DNA from: REEB481 sp964586595
Lineage (GTDB): Bacteria; Bacteroidota; Bacteroidia; NS11-12g; UBA955
Assembly: GCA_964586595.1 (NCBI GenBank)
Contig: CAZPHB010000012.1
Coordinates: forward strand, 19,915 to 83,914
Reading direction: 5' to 3'
Length of the DNA: 64,000 nucleotides
Positions 26,203-35,878 of the stretch are shown here, in pieces. The notes beneath the pieces are model-generated. The model was not told where the DNA came from. It saw nothing but the letters and a program-made list of their open reading frames with translations, and did no database searches. How positions within the stretch are numbered: the first letter of the stretch is position 1; each line of letters starts with the position of its first letter. The position numbers and the translations under genes were made by a program.

Positions 26203-27647
26203 AACAAACTCCCTGGCATAAGGCGCCATTGTTTTGGCTGGTGTTCACCTTTTCCTGCTGGACTGCTTTTTACGGGCTTGGCGGCTTGCCCGTTCGCTTG
26301 TGGGATGAATCCCGGCAGGCCATAAACAGCCTGGAAATGATGCAGTCGGGAAATTGGTTGTACACCACCTTCAACGGTCAGCCCGACTTCTACAATACCA
26401 AACCTCCCTTGCTCATTTGGCTGCAGGGAATCAGCGCGCAAATCTTTGGATTTTCCGAATGGAGCCTAAGGTTGCCCTCGGCAATGGCCGGCCTGCTCAC
26501 AGGTCTGTTGGTATTTGTTTTTGTTCACCGGGAAACAAGAAACCAATGGGCGGCAGCCTTGGCCTCGATGAGCCTCATGGCCGCACCCGGATGGATCGAT
26601 GAACACGTGGTGCGCACCGGCGACTACGATGCCTTGCTCTGCCTTTGGCTCAGCGCCTCATGGATGAGTTTTTACCGCTTTGAACAAACCGGCCGACTGC
26701 AATCCGCCCTGAGTTTTGTGGCATTCACTTTTCTGGCATTGTTCACCAAAAGCACCGCAGGCCTGATGCTGCTGCCCGGCTTGTTTGCTTGGGGATTTGC
26801 CCGCGGAAGCCTGAAAAAGATGTTGCAGCTTCCCTCTGTTTGGTGGACAAGCATCTGTTTGATGTTGCTGCTTTCCACTTGGTACCTTGCCCACGAATAC
26901 CACACACCCGGCTACCTGAATACAGTTTGGGAAAATGAAGTGCGTGCACGCTTTGTTGAACCCAGTGAAGGACATCTTGGACCCTGGTATTTTTACCTGC
27001 AGCAATTGGCCATTACCGACTTCCCCTGGTGGCCAATTTCCATCGCAGGGTTGGCAGCAGCCTTGTGGTTACATCGGAGCCTGGCCGCCGGATTTGTCGG
27101 CCTGCAGCTTTGCGCCTTTCTGCTTTTGCTCAGCATCAGTGCAACGAAAATTGAATGGTATGCAGCACCTGCCCTGCCCATGCTTGCCACAGGTTCCGGA
27201 CTGTTGCTGGCTCCAGCACGCAGCAAAACAATACGCCTCAGCATCTTTGCCGCTTGCATGGCAGCCATTGGCACCATGTTCAGCCAGACAACCATGAAGC
27301 GATTGCTGGATCCGCCCGAGCTGCGCGCACCGGGTCCGGAAGACGAACTCAGCCTGTACCTGCTGGGAAGACATCGGGAACTGCTTCCGGACACCAATCA
27401 TCAAATTGTATGCACCGATTACAATCCAACCGTGATGTTGTACACACGCTGGCCGGGAATGCATGCACCCATGAAAACCCAAGACTGGAAACAGCTGGAC
27501 TCCGGCAGCAGGTATATCGCCTGGCATGCCCATCAACTGGACAGTATTCACTATTGGTATGATTGCCGCATCCTCCGGCAAAGCGGACATTTACATCTGC
27601 TGGAAATTAAGGCCGTCAAAAGGATGCGTACACAGCAAGCCGAATAA
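26199..27647 (+). CDS. ArnT/PMT-like GT-C glycosyltransferase, polytopic membrane protein
   Basis: This 482-residue protein has about ten membrane helices after a short basic start (MKQTPWHKAPLFWL). The first periplasmic loop contains RLWDESRQAINSLEM (DE motif near residue 40), followed by YNTKPPLLIWLQ, both characteristic of the PMT/ArnT group that uses polyprenyl-phosphate sugars. A second acidic motif, TGDYDALLCLW, comes later. Such enzymes glycosylate lipid A, proteins or polysaccharide in the periplasm. The ATG at 26199 overlaps the DUF2851 stop. Acceptor and sugar are unknown. Confidence 0.85.
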   Translation: MKQTPWHKAPLFWLVFTFSCWTAFYGLGGLPVRLWDESRQAINSLEMMQSGNWLYTTFNGQPDFYNTKPPLLIWLQGISAQIFGFSEWSLRLPSAMAGLLTGLLVFVFVHRETRNQWAAALASMSLMAAPGWIDEHVVRTGDYDALLCLWLSASWMSFYRFEQTGRLQSALSFVAFTFLALFTKSTAGLMLLPGLFAWGFARGSLKKMLQLPSVWWTSICLMLLLSTWYLAHEYHTPGYLNTVWENEVRARFVEPSEGHLGPWYFYLQQLAITDFPWWPISIAGLAAALWLHRSLAAGFVGLQLCAFLLLLSISATKIEWYAAPALPMLATGSGLLLAPARSKTIRLSIFAACMAAIGTMFSQTTMKRLLDPPELRAPGPEDELSLYLLGRHRELLPDTNHQIVCTDYNPTVMLYTRWPGMHAPMKTQDWKQLDSGSRYIAWHAHQLDSIHYWYDCRILRQSGHLHLLEIKAVKRMRTQQAE

Positions 27648-27658
27648 GATCAAGCGCT

Positions 27659-27666
27659 TAAATTCG
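27659..27666 (+). promoter_or_regulatory. Possible -7 box of lhgO
   Basis: TAAATTCG (one mismatch to TAnnTTTG) lies 5 nt before the lhgO ATG at 27672, the same close spacing as at several other genes here. Confidence 0.4.
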
Positions 27667-27671
27667 CACAC

Positions 27672-28868
27672 ATGAAATACGATGCAGTGATTGTGGGCGG
27701 CGGAATTGTAGGATTGGCTACAGCCTTGCGTTTGAAGCAATCCAAACCGGAATTGCAGGTGCTGATCCTTGAAAAAGAACAACAGGTGGCAGCCCATCAA
27801 ACCGGACACAACAGCGGGGTGATTCATTCCGGGATTTATTACAAACCGGGAAGCCTGAAGGCACAGAATTGTATTGAAGGATACCACCAGCTGCTGGCGT
27901 TTTGTGAGGAACAATCGATTCCTTTTGAACGCTGCGGAAAAGTAATCGTAGCCACACGTCAGGAACAATTACCGGCATTGGAACAGATTTACCAGCGCGG
28001 TGTACAAAACGGGCTCGCCGGATTGCGCCACCTTACCCTTGAAGAAGTGCGTGAACTGGAACCTCATTGCTCCGGCATCAAAGGTGTTTTTGTTCCCCAA
28101 ACGGGCATCGTAGATTACAAAATAGTTGCCGAGAAGATGGCCGATGTGTTTTGCAGTTTGGGTGGAACCATCCATTTTGACAGTGCCGTTACGGCGGTAA
28201 AACCGGCGGCAAATGCCACCATCATCAGCACAAAAAAAGAGCAATATGAAACCAGGTTGATGATCAACTGCGCCGGTTTGTACTGCGACAAAATTGCCGC
28301 CATGGCCGGGCAGAATCTGGACGTGCGGATCATTCCGTTCCGCGGTGAATATTATGCCATCCGTCCGGAGAAGGCAGGCTTGGTCAAGAACCTTATTTAC
28401 CCGGTTCCTGATCCCAATTTCCCGTTTTTAGGTGTGCACTTTACCCGGCGCATCAGCGGAGAAATAGAAGCAGGACCAAATGCGGTGCTGGCCTACAGCC
28501 GCGAAGGTTATACGAAAAGCGACGTCAACTGGGGCGAGCTTTGGGAAAGCCTGAGCTGGAAGGGCTTCCGCAAGGTGGCTTCCAAATACTGGCAAACCGG
28601 ACTCGGTGAGTTATACCGTTCCTACAGCAAACGCGCATTTACCAAAGCTTTGCAGGATCTGGTTCCGGAAATACAGATGAACGACCTGGAACCTGCAGGC
28701 GCCGGGGTGAGGGCACAGGCCTGCGACCGCAATGGCGGACTCATCGACGATTTTGTGATTCGCGAAGATGTGGGCTGTATTCACGTGTTGAATGCCCCAT
28801 CGCCCGCAGCAACCAGCAGCCTGAGCATCGGCAAAAGCGTTTCCGAGCTCGCCCTGAACAGACTTTGA
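27672..28868 (+). CDS. lhgO: L-2-hydroxyglutarate oxidase/dehydrogenase
   Basis: This 398-residue flavoprotein converts L-2-hydroxyglutarate to 2-oxoglutarate, recovering a side product of central metabolism. The FAD-binding Rossmann motif VGGGIVGLATALRL is at residues 8-21 and the acidic end of the second strand appears as ILEKEQ. The family-specific segment HNSGVIHSGIYYKPGSLKA follows (about 49-67). Later motifs GIVDYK, INCAGLYCDKIA and the C-terminal INAPSPAATSSLSIG-type stretch (here LNAPSPAATSSLSIGK) also match. Length is typical. It is followed after 11 nt by the SprT-like gene. Confidence 0.92.
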   Translation: MKYDAVIVGGGIVGLATALRLKQSKPELQVLILEKEQQVAAHQTGHNSGVIHSGIYYKPGSLKAQNCIEGYHQLLAFCEEQSIPFERCGKVIVATRQEQLPALEQIYQRGVQNGLAGLRHLTLEEVRELEPHCSGIKGVFVPQTGIVDYKIVAEKMADVFCSLGGTIHFDSAVTAVKPAANATIISTKKEQYETRLMINCAGLYCDKIAAMAGQNLDVRIIPFRGEYYAIRPEKAGLVKNLIYPVPDPNFPFLGVHFTRRISGEIEAGPNAVLAYSREGYTKSDVNWGELWESLSWKGFRKVASKYWQTGLGELYRSYSKRAFTKALQDLVPEIQMNDLEPAGAGVRAQACDRNGGLIDDFVIREDVGCIHVLNAPSPAATSSLSIGKSVSELALNRL

Positions 28869-28879
28869 GGTCTTGCCCG

Positions 28880-29494
28880 ATGGAAAAGCAGCAGTTGTGC
28901 GACATCCTGAAAAAATACATGCCTGAACAGGTGGTGGATTATGCCGCGCATTACATGCTGGAACACCGCATTCATTTGCGCATTGCCAAACCCCGAAAGA
29001 GCATTCGCGGCAACTACATGCCACCTTCGGAAAACGGGCAGCACCGGATTTCCGTGAACCGCGACCTGAATCCATATGCCTTCACCATTACCTTTTTTCA
29101 TGAAATCGCGCACCTCACCAACTGGAACACCCACCAGTTCCGCGTGATGGCACATGGACCGGAATGGAGACAGGAATTTCGCAAGGTGATGACACCGGTA
29201 AGCACCGCGCGGATACTCCCTGCCGATGTGCAAACGGCGCTTGACAACTACCTGAACCGCCCCAAGGCCAGCACCTGCAGCGACCCCAACCTGATGCGCA
29301 CCCTGCGCCGCTACGACAAACAAACAGGACAAAATCTTGTAGAAGAATTACCGCCGGGAAGTTTGTTCCGCCTGCACAATGGATTGGTGCTGCGGAAGGG
29401 TGAAAAAAGGAAAACACGCTACCTGTGCGCAGAACACCTCAGCGGAAAGCAATACCTGGTGCATGGTTTAGCCGTTTGCGAACGGATAACCTGA
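28880..29494 (+). CDS. SprT-like zinc metalloprotease-fold protein
   Basis: This 204-residue protein has the zincin signature HEIAHLTNW at about residues 74-82, preceded by the strand HRISVNRDLNPYAFTITFF and followed by the third-ligand region HGPEWRQEF. This is the SprT/Spartan-like arrangement. In bacteria the role is unclear, though eukaryotic SPRTN degrades DNA-protein crosslinks. The ATG at 28880 gives MEKQQLCDILKKYMP; an in-frame TTG at 28865 would overlap the lhgO end. recJ follows after a 48-nt gap with a possible promoter of its own. Confidence 0.87.
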   Translation: MEKQQLCDILKKYMPEQVVDYAAHYMLEHRIHLRIAKPRKSIRGNYMPPSENGQHRISVNRDLNPYAFTITFFHEIAHLTNWNTHQFRVMAHGPEWRQEFRKVMTPVSTARILPADVQTALDNYLNRPKASTCSDPNLMRTLRRYDKQTGQNLVEELPPGSLFRLHNGLVLRKGEKRKTRYLCAEHLSGKQYLVHGLAVCERIT

Positions 29495-29542
29495 TGACAG
29501 GCATTTCAAAGGTTCACAGTTTTTTACGAACTTTGCAGGCTT

Positions 29543-31243
29543 ATGGAATACCGTTGGAGTGCCAAACCTCAACCACCTGCTGATAAGGTGGCACTGTTAA
29601 CGGAAACGCTCAAAATCCATCCAAAACTTTCTTCCATCCTCGTTCAAAGGGACATTTCTGATCCGGAAGAGGCCATGCGCTTCTTCGAACCCAAGATGGA
29701 ACACCTCCATGACCCCTTTCTTATGAAGGACATGGATTTGGCGATACACCGGATTGAACAGGCCATAAAAAATAAAGAGGGTATTCTTGTTTATGGAGAT
29801 TACGATGTGGATGGCACCACTGCCGTTTCCATTGTTTATCAGTTCTTCAGGTCTTTTAACCCGCGGATGGATTACTACATCCCTGACAGGTACAAAGAGG
29901 GATACGGGATTTCCCGTCAGGGCATCGCCTTCGCAAAAGAACATGGATATTCCCTGATCATTGCTTTGGATTGTGGCGTGCGCAGCAACGTATTGGTGGA
30001 AGAAGCAAAAGCACAGGGCATTGATTTCATCATCTGCGACCACCACCTGCCCGGCGCAACCATTCCCAAAGCTGTGGCGGTTTTAGACCCTAAGCGCCTG
30101 GATTGCACCTATCCCTACAAAGAGCTCTCCGGATGCGGCATTGGTTTTAAACTCATCCAGGCATACATCCAGAAAACCGGAATGGATCCTTCCCTGCTCG
30201 ATGAATACCTTGACCTTGTTGCGGTAAGCATTGCCAGCGACATCGTGGACATACGCGGAGAGAATCGGGTACTCGCCTATTTCGGCCTGAAAAAACTAAA
30301 TAATGACCCCTGCATCGGGCTACAGTCCTTGCTCCACAACTATGTGATGAAGGATGAATACACCATCACCGACATCGTGTTTGGTGTGGGTCCACGCATC
30401 AACGCTGCCGGACGTATTGCCGATGCACGCGCCGCCGTGAAGGTGCTCATTGAAAAGGATTTCAATACCTCTATGCAGCTGGCAAAGGTGCTGAATGACC
30501 GCAATGTGGAACGCAAAGACCTGGACAGCGACATCACCCGCGAGGCAGTGAACATGATCCTGAATTCAAACGAACTACTCCAAAAACGCAGCACGGTATT
30601 GTTTGGCGAGCACTGGCATAAGGGGGTTATTGGCATCGTGGCCAGCAGGTTGGTAGAACAATTTTATAAACCGACCATCGTATTCAGCCGCACCGACCAA
30701 ATGCTCACCGGATCTGCGCGCAGTGTAAAGGATTTCGACATCCACGAAGCCATTGGAAAATGTGGCGATTTGGTAGAACAATTTGGTGGCCATAAATACG
30801 CCGCAGGTTTAAGCATCAAATCAGAGAATCTGCCTGCGTTTATGGAACGTTTCGAAGCCATCGTACACGAAGACATCAACGAACACAGCCTGGTTCCCGA
30901 AATTGAATATGATGTTGAATTAAATCTGGCAGATATTACCAAAGATTTCTACCAGTCAATCCTAAAACTGGCGCCTTTTGGCCCGGGTAATATGCTGCCC
31001 ATATTTAAAACGTCAAACCTGTGCGCCCAGGGAAATGCCCGCATTCTGAAGGAAAAACACCTGAAAATTCAGGTATATCAAAACGGGCTGCACATGGATG
31101 GTATTGGTTTCGGCCTTGCCGACGCCTACAACCATGTTTCAGGAAACAACCGTTTTCATGCTGCTTATTGTATTGAGGAAAATACGTTCAACAACCGAAC
31201 CACGCTGCAATTAAGGTTGAAGGATGTGAAAGCAGCTTCCTGA
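29543..31243 (+). CDS. recJ: Single-stranded-DNA-specific exonuclease RecJ
   Basis: This 566-residue enzyme is a DHH-family 5'-3' exonuclease used in recombination and mismatch repair. Motif I is YGDYDVDGTTAV (about residue 85), the DHH triad is in ICDHHLPG (about 164), and the DHHA1-region signature GGHKYAAGLSI is near residue 415. The C-terminal OB-like domain follows. Length is typical for Bacteroidota. A degenerate box GAACTTTG lies 7 nt before the ATG. Confidence 0.95.
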   Translation: MEYRWSAKPQPPADKVALLTETLKIHPKLSSILVQRDISDPEEAMRFFEPKMEHLHDPFLMKDMDLAIHRIEQAIKNKEGILVYGDYDVDGTTAVSIVYQFFRSFNPRMDYYIPDRYKEGYGISRQGIAFAKEHGYSLIIALDCGVRSNVLVEEAKAQGIDFIICDHHLPGATIPKAVAVLDPKRLDCTYPYKELSGCGIGFKLIQAYIQKTGMDPSLLDEYLDLVAVSIASDIVDIRGENRVLAYFGLKKLNNDPCIGLQSLLHNYVMKDEYTITDIVFGVGPRINAAGRIADARAAVKVLIEKDFNTSMQLAKVLNDRNVERKDLDSDITREAVNMILNSNELLQKRSTVLFGEHWHKGVIGIVASRLVEQFYKPTIVFSRTDQMLTGSARSVKDFDIHEAIGKCGDLVEQFGGHKYAAGLSIKSENLPAFMERFEAIVHEDINEHSLVPEIEYDVELNLADITKDFYQSILKLAPFGPGNMLPIFKTSNLCAQGNARILKEKHLKIQVYQNGLHMDGIGFGLADAYNHVSGNNRFHAAYCIEENTFNNRTTLQLRLKDVKAAS

Positions 31244-31321
31244 GTACATGATCGTTCGGACATAGATTCTAAGGGTCATTCGGCACTGCGTGCTTTTTGC
31301 GCAAACGTGATGCAGGTCATA

Positions 31322-31349
31322 TTGACTTGTGCAGATACAGATATATTTG
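31322..31349 (+). promoter_or_regulatory. -33/-7 promoter of the second PKD adhesin
   Basis: TTG at 31322-31324, a 17-nt spacer and a perfect TATATTTG at 31342-31349, only 6 nt before the ATG at 31356. A weak GCAC/GTGC hairpin followed by five T just upstream may end the recJ transcript. Confidence 0.6.
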
Positions 31350-31355
31350 CACATT

Positions 31356-34300
31356 ATGAATAAACTGTTTCGAACAGTTATCATGCTGGGATTATTCGCA
31401 TACACTGCATTCAGCCTACAGGCGAAGGTGTTTTATGTTGATGTTGTGGCCGGCAATGATACACTTGATGGATCTACGCCAATTTTTATCTCGGGATATG
31501 AAGGGCCGAAAAAAACCCTGAATGCCTGCTTGTCCGTGGCATCAAATCAAGACACCATTCATATCGCCAAAGGTTATTATCCCGAAAGCGTTGTACTGGA
31601 TCGCTCTTTCCTTTGGGTTGCCTCCGATACCGTCACTTTGAAAAGCTTAACCATGGATGGCTCCACGGGAATTGAACTTTACCTTCAGGGCCTGATGCTG
31701 TACATCCAGGACAGCCTCCAGTTCAATAATGGCATCATCACCCCTGAAATAGGCGTGCTGCTCGCCACTAAAGAATACGCGTATTGCAGTAAAGGCAATC
31801 CGAACAGTTTTGTGAACGGTTTCTATTACCTGGAAAACAGCAATCCCTTTGCCGGAAACATGGAATTCCCCATAGGCCGTGGCAGTGATTTCAGGCCCGT
31901 GCGGATGAATATCAAACAAAGCACCTACGACTTAAATCTGTACGGTTTTCAGTTGATTTCGGCTCCGGCACCGGCGGGCAGTCTTCCAACGGGAATCCGT
32001 GCCTTATCAAAGGTTCACCATTGGGAAATGCAGCACATCGGAGCGGCCATTCCCCAGGATATTGAAATTGCAGTGGCCTACGATTCCACCCTGGCCGATG
32101 ATGAGGTGTACGATATTGACAGCCTTCGGCTGCTCACATTGCCACACGGAAGTACCGCATACGCCGACTTAGGTGGCTTGGGTACCGCACCCAGGCAGGG
32201 TGAAATATCTGCTTCGGCCTTCACAGATACTACAGGGTTTTTCGCGCTTGCAAATACCAGCGGCGGACTCAATTCGCTGGGCAACCCCGAACCCTTCGCC
32301 CGTTTCACCTATGGCAACTCATGCTCCGGAAACCCCACTGCATTCACCGATGCTTCCATCGACAGAAAAAACATCATCACACGCTGGCTATGGAATTTCG
32401 GCACCGGTAATCTGGCCGATACATCCAATGCACAAAACCCATCATTCACCTACAGCACACCGGGCATCTATCAGGTTTCCCTGAAGGTTTGGAACGGAAG
32501 CGGCTACGCAGATTCCATCCTGGCTGATGTCGCCGTGAACAACAACCCGCAAGTGTTGTTTAATGTGCCCATTGCCTGCCCGGGTTTGCCCGTTGCGTTC
32601 AACGACCAAAGCATCGTGCCGGGGGGAAATATTGATTCCCGCAGCTGGGATTTTGGCGACGGCACCTTTGGCAGCGCTCAGGTTGAAAATCATACCTTCC
32701 CCGCACCCGGAACCTATACGGTAAAACTGGTGGTGCGCAGCAACTTCGGTTGTACCGATTCTGTTTCAAATTCAGTGACCATGTTGCAAGCCGCCAATCC
32801 CACACTAAGCCTCTCAAATGCTTGCCTTGGCAAGAATGTACTGCTTCAGGGAACGGCAGGATATCCGGCCGATACGGTTGTCAGCTGGAGTTATACACTC
32901 AATGGAAAACCCGTAGGAAACACCGCTGTTGTTGATTTGCTCGATACCTTAAGCAGCGGAACATACCAGGTGCAGCTCACCGTAATCACCAATAATGGCT
33001 GTATCGCTTCCGCAACGGATTCATTCGTGGTGTTCCCAAAAGCCGGTGTCAACGCAACAATCAGCAGTGTTTGTGTGGACAACGCAGCCTCATTCAGCGG
33101 CAACGGAGGAACCCCGGGCGACAGCATCAGCAGTTGGACCTGGCGCATCAGCGGAGCAGTTGCTGCAACACAGCAGAACTTCAACCGCGTGATGTTCAGC
33201 GCCGGCAACTTCCCGGTTGTATTGTCGGTAATCACCCAAAACGGCTGTACCGATTCCATAGCTACCCTTGCCACCGTTTACGGACGGCCTTTGGTCGACT
33301 TTGATCTGGACCCGCTGGCCAATGGCAACGACAGCATACAGTGTTTTAAAGGCAACCGCTTTGAGTTGCGCAACCTGAGCAGTGCCGGCGGGGGGCAATC
33401 CGTTATCAGTACAGGTTGGTATTGGGACAATGCCAAGATACCCGGCACGAACATCCAATCGTTCGGATCGCCGGGCGTAAAGCGCGTAAAACTGGTGGCA
33501 GGAACCAACAGAGGTTGTGTGGACAGCGCCATCAAAGCTTACGTGGTGCTTGAGCCTTTGGCCGTGCGCTGGGGTGCTGCTGAAGTTTGCCATCCAGAGC
33601 CTGTAATCCTGCGCGACTCGTCCCTCCTCAGCGGAACAACAGCTGCCGAAAGGCATTGGATATTTGGCGACGGAAGTGTGCAAACCACTACTGCTTCAAG
33701 TGTGGTGCATGCTTATCCTAATGCAGGCAGCTTCCTTACCACACTGGTCCTGAAAACTGCAGAAGGTTGCAGCGACAGCTTTACCAAACCTTTGTTCTTG
33801 AGGAGCCGTCCTACCCTGACTATTGTACCCACGGGCAACCTGCCATTCTGCCCGGATGACTCGTTGATGCTCACCGCCTCCGGAGGCGATTCCGTGCGTT
33901 GGTTTGATGGCCAAAACAGCCGCAGCCGCTACATCCGCACAGCCGGCACATACCGTGTTACTGCATATAACGGCGCTGTTTGCACCACCACAGACAGTTT
34001 CAGGGTTTGGGTATTCAATGCGCCGGTGGCCAATGCAGGCTTGGATACAGCCATGATACTTGGTGCTGAACTGATATTGAACGGAAGCGGTGGCAGCAGC
34101 TACCGCTGGGAACCCTCAGCTCTGTGCAGCACGCCAAATAACCCTTCCACCAAGGTAAATCCCGAACGCGATACCTTGTTCATTTTGCGCGTAGTGGATG
34201 GAAATGGATGCACCGATACCGACAGCGTTCGGGTACAGGTGCGGAATCCGGGCAATGCCGGTGAACCGGAACTGCCCAACATGATCACACCGAATGCCGA

Positions 34301-34535
34301 TGGCATGAATGATGCCTGGGATTTGAGTGTACTTAAGGATTTTGGTGATTGGCATTTGCGGGTATTCAGCAGCAACGGATCATTGGTTTTTGAGAAAGAA
34401 ACCGGTTACAACAACGACTGGAAAGGCACCAATCAACAAGGCGAAACCCTTACCACCGGCACCTATTTATACGTGATTCAACACCGGTTCACCGGTAAAA
34501 CCATTAAAGGTTACCTATTTATTCAGCGTCCATGA
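31356..34535 (+). CDS. Secreted PKD-repeat surface protein with CHU_C (T9SS type B) sorting domain
   Basis: This 1059-residue protein has a signal peptide (MNKLFRTVIMLGLFAYTAFSLQA). The in-frame GTG at 31329 would lie inside the promoter and is rejected. The first 300 residues include a repeat-poor region resembling the start of pectate-lyase-like or right-handed helix proteins (FYVDVVAGNDTLDG) without visible catalytic residues. PKD-like units follow with cores WNFGTG, WDFGDGTFG and WIFGDGSVQ, then an Ig-like unit (RWFDGQNSRSRYI). The last 85 residues (PNMITPNADGMNDAWDL to GTYLYVIQHRFTGKTIKG) form the gliding-motility-type C-terminal sorting domain. It is translationally coupled to a PorP/SprF gene (ATGA), matching the known pairing of such cargo with PorP/SprF proteins. 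Confidence 0.9.
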   Translation: MNKLFRTVIMLGLFAYTAFSLQAKVFYVDVVAGNDTLDGSTPIFISGYEGPKKTLNACLSVASNQDTIHIAKGYYPESVVLDRSFLWVASDTVTLKSLTMDGSTGIELYLQGLMLYIQDSLQFNNGIITPEIGVLLATKEYAYCSKGNPNSFVNGFYYLENSNPFAGNMEFPIGRGSDFRPVRMNIKQSTYDLNLYGFQLISAPAPAGSLPTGIRALSKVHHWEMQHIGAAIPQDIEIAVAYDSTLADDEVYDIDSLRLLTLPHGSTAYADLGGLGTAPRQGEISASAFTDTTGFFALANTSGGLNSLGNPEPFARFTYGNSCSGNPTAFTDASIDRKNIITRWLWNFGTGNLADTSNAQNPSFTYSTPGIYQVSLKVWNGSGYADSILADVAVNNNPQVLFNVPIACPGLPVAFNDQSIVPGGNIDSRSWDFGDGTFGSAQVENHTFPAPGTYTVKLVVRSNFGCTDSVSNSVTMLQAANPTLSLSNACLGKNVLLQGTAGYPADTVVSWSYTLNGKPVGNTAVVDLLDTLSSGTYQVQLTVITNNGCIASATDSFVVFPKAGVNATISSVCVDNAASFSGNGGTPGDSISSWTWRISGAVAATQQNFNRVMFSAGNFPVVLSVITQNGCTDSIATLATVYGRPLVDFDLDPLANGNDSIQCFKGNRFELRNLSSAGGGQSVISTGWYWDNAKIPGTNIQSFGSPGVKRVKLVAGTNRGCVDSAIKAYVVLEPLAVRWGAAEVCHPEPVILRDSSLLSGTTAAERHWIFGDGSVQTTTASSVVHAYPNAGSFLTTLVLKTAEGCSDSFTKPLFLRSRPTLTIVPTGNLPFCPDDSLMLTASGGDSVRWFDGQNSRSRYIRTAGTYRVTAYNGAVCTTTDSFRVWVFNAPVANAGLDTAMILGAELILNGSGGSSYRWEPSALCSTPNNPSTKVNPERDTLFILRVVDGNGCTDTDSVRVQVRNPGNAGEPELPNMITPNADGMNDAWDLSVLKDFGDWHLRVFSSNGSLVFEKETGYNNDWKGTNQQGETLTTGTYLYVIQHRFTGKTIKGYLFIQRP

Positions 34536-35878
34536 AACACTTAAAAAACCTCATTCTGCTGGCATGCGTTGTTTCATCGCTGCAACTAACGGCACAGCTC
34601 GCCTCACGCATAGACCAATACATGCATGACCCGGCGATCATCAATCCGGCAAGTATCAATACCTATACTTCGTCACGACTTAGCTTCTTTAACAATCGAC
34701 TTTACGGGGATATTCCGGGAAGTCCATCCAACATGCTGGCAAGTTTCAGCATGCCCGTACCCAAAAAGAACATTGGCGTTGGGGCTTATTTCGGACAGGA
34801 AAAACTCGGGTTTACCACCCTTTCCAATGCCTATGCCAGCTATGCGTACACCATTCCCCTGAGCGGTGACCAACGCCTGCACCTGGCAGCATCTCTCGGC
34901 TTTCTGAATCAGAAATTCAATGGCAACAACATCAACGTAGTTCATCCGAACGATCCGATATATACCAGCTATCTGCGTGGTCAAAGTACCAGCCGCTTTG
35001 ATGTGAAATTCTCGGCTTTATATCAGCTCAAAGGACTGACCCTTGGTGTGAGCAGCGGCAGGATTGCAAACCCGCGTTTTGTATATGAAAACTCCAATTA
35101 CTCATCTACTTTTTCGCTGCAAAATCTGTCCAATGCGTATGCTGCTGCAAAGCTGCAGGTTTCGGATGCACTGATGCTTCAGCCGGTGGTGAGTCTGCAC
35201 CTGACTGATTTTAAGCAAAGCAGCCTTCAGTACGGAGTGAATGCGTGGATTGAAGATGTAGTTTGGGCCGGATTCCACAATTCCGGCAACAAAAACCTGT
35301 CACTGCACCTGGGTGCGCGATTGTTCCAAACCATCCTGGCGGGATACGCCTATTCCATGCCTGTCAATCCTGAAGCCAAGCTGCTGGGTTCCGGTCATGA
35401 GTTCTTCACCAGCTTCATCATCAGCAAGCCGCATAAAGAAAACCAGCGCCTCGACATGTTGGTTCTGGGTGGAAATGGCACAGAACGCCCTGAAGCTGAA
35501 GAAGAAACTGAGGAAGAAGCCCCTGAACAGAATACTTTGCTGAAGGTTCCGGCCACCGTGCACAACCTCACCGAAATGAAGGCCTTGCGCCCGAATTACG
35601 ATACCGCCTACCTGACCATCAGCCCATTGAGCACCGAAGCGCCTGAGGCTGGTTATTATGTTTGCGTTGGGATGAACAAATCGGAACAGATGGCCGATAA
35701 GCTCATCAAAGAGCTATACACCAAGGGACTGCGCAGTTACAAATTCCAAAACAGCAAGAACAAATACTACTACGTGTACCTGACCAAGAAATCTACCCGC
35801 GCGGAAGCCGATAACGTAAAGCTTTCAGGAGTAGCCGGGGTGGAGAATATCTGGACCGTGGAAGTAGCCGGAAACTAA
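34532..35878 (+). CDS. PorP/SprF family T9SS outer-membrane protein with C-terminal SPOR-like extension
   Basis: This 448-residue protein has a signal peptide (MKHLKNLILLACVVSSLQLTAQ) and the PorP/SprF opening IDQYMHDPAIINPASI, then beta-barrel-like alternating strands up to about residue 310. PorP/SprF proteins help deliver or anchor CHU_C-bearing cargo; the cargo gene is directly upstream with an ATGA overlap. After a very acidic linker (about 319-333, rich in Glu) comes an extra domain from about 369 to 448 (GYYVCVGMNKSEQMADKLI, YYYVYLTKKSTRAEAD). It resembles a SPOR or SPOR-like peptidoglycan-binding fold. Standard PorP/SprF proteins end near 300-340 residues, so this fusion is unusual and could fix the barrel to the cell wall. 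Confidence 0.85.
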   Translation: MKHLKNLILLACVVSSLQLTAQLASRIDQYMHDPAIINPASINTYTSSRLSFFNNRLYGDIPGSPSNMLASFSMPVPKKNIGVGAYFGQEKLGFTTLSNAYASYAYTIPLSGDQRLHLAASLGFLNQKFNGNNINVVHPNDPIYTSYLRGQSTSRFDVKFSALYQLKGLTLGVSSGRIANPRFVYENSNYSSTFSLQNLSNAYAAAKLQVSDALMLQPVVSLHLTDFKQSSLQYGVNAWIEDVVWAGFHNSGNKNLSLHLGARLFQTILAGYAYSMPVNPEAKLLGSGHEFFTSFIISKPHKENQRLDMLVLGGNGTERPEAEEETEEEAPEQNTLLKVPATVHNLTEMKALRPNYDTAYLTISPLSTEAPEAGYYVCVGMNKSEQMADKLIKELYTKGLRSYKFQNSKNKYYYVYLTKKSTRAEADNVKLSGVAGVENIWTVEVAGN

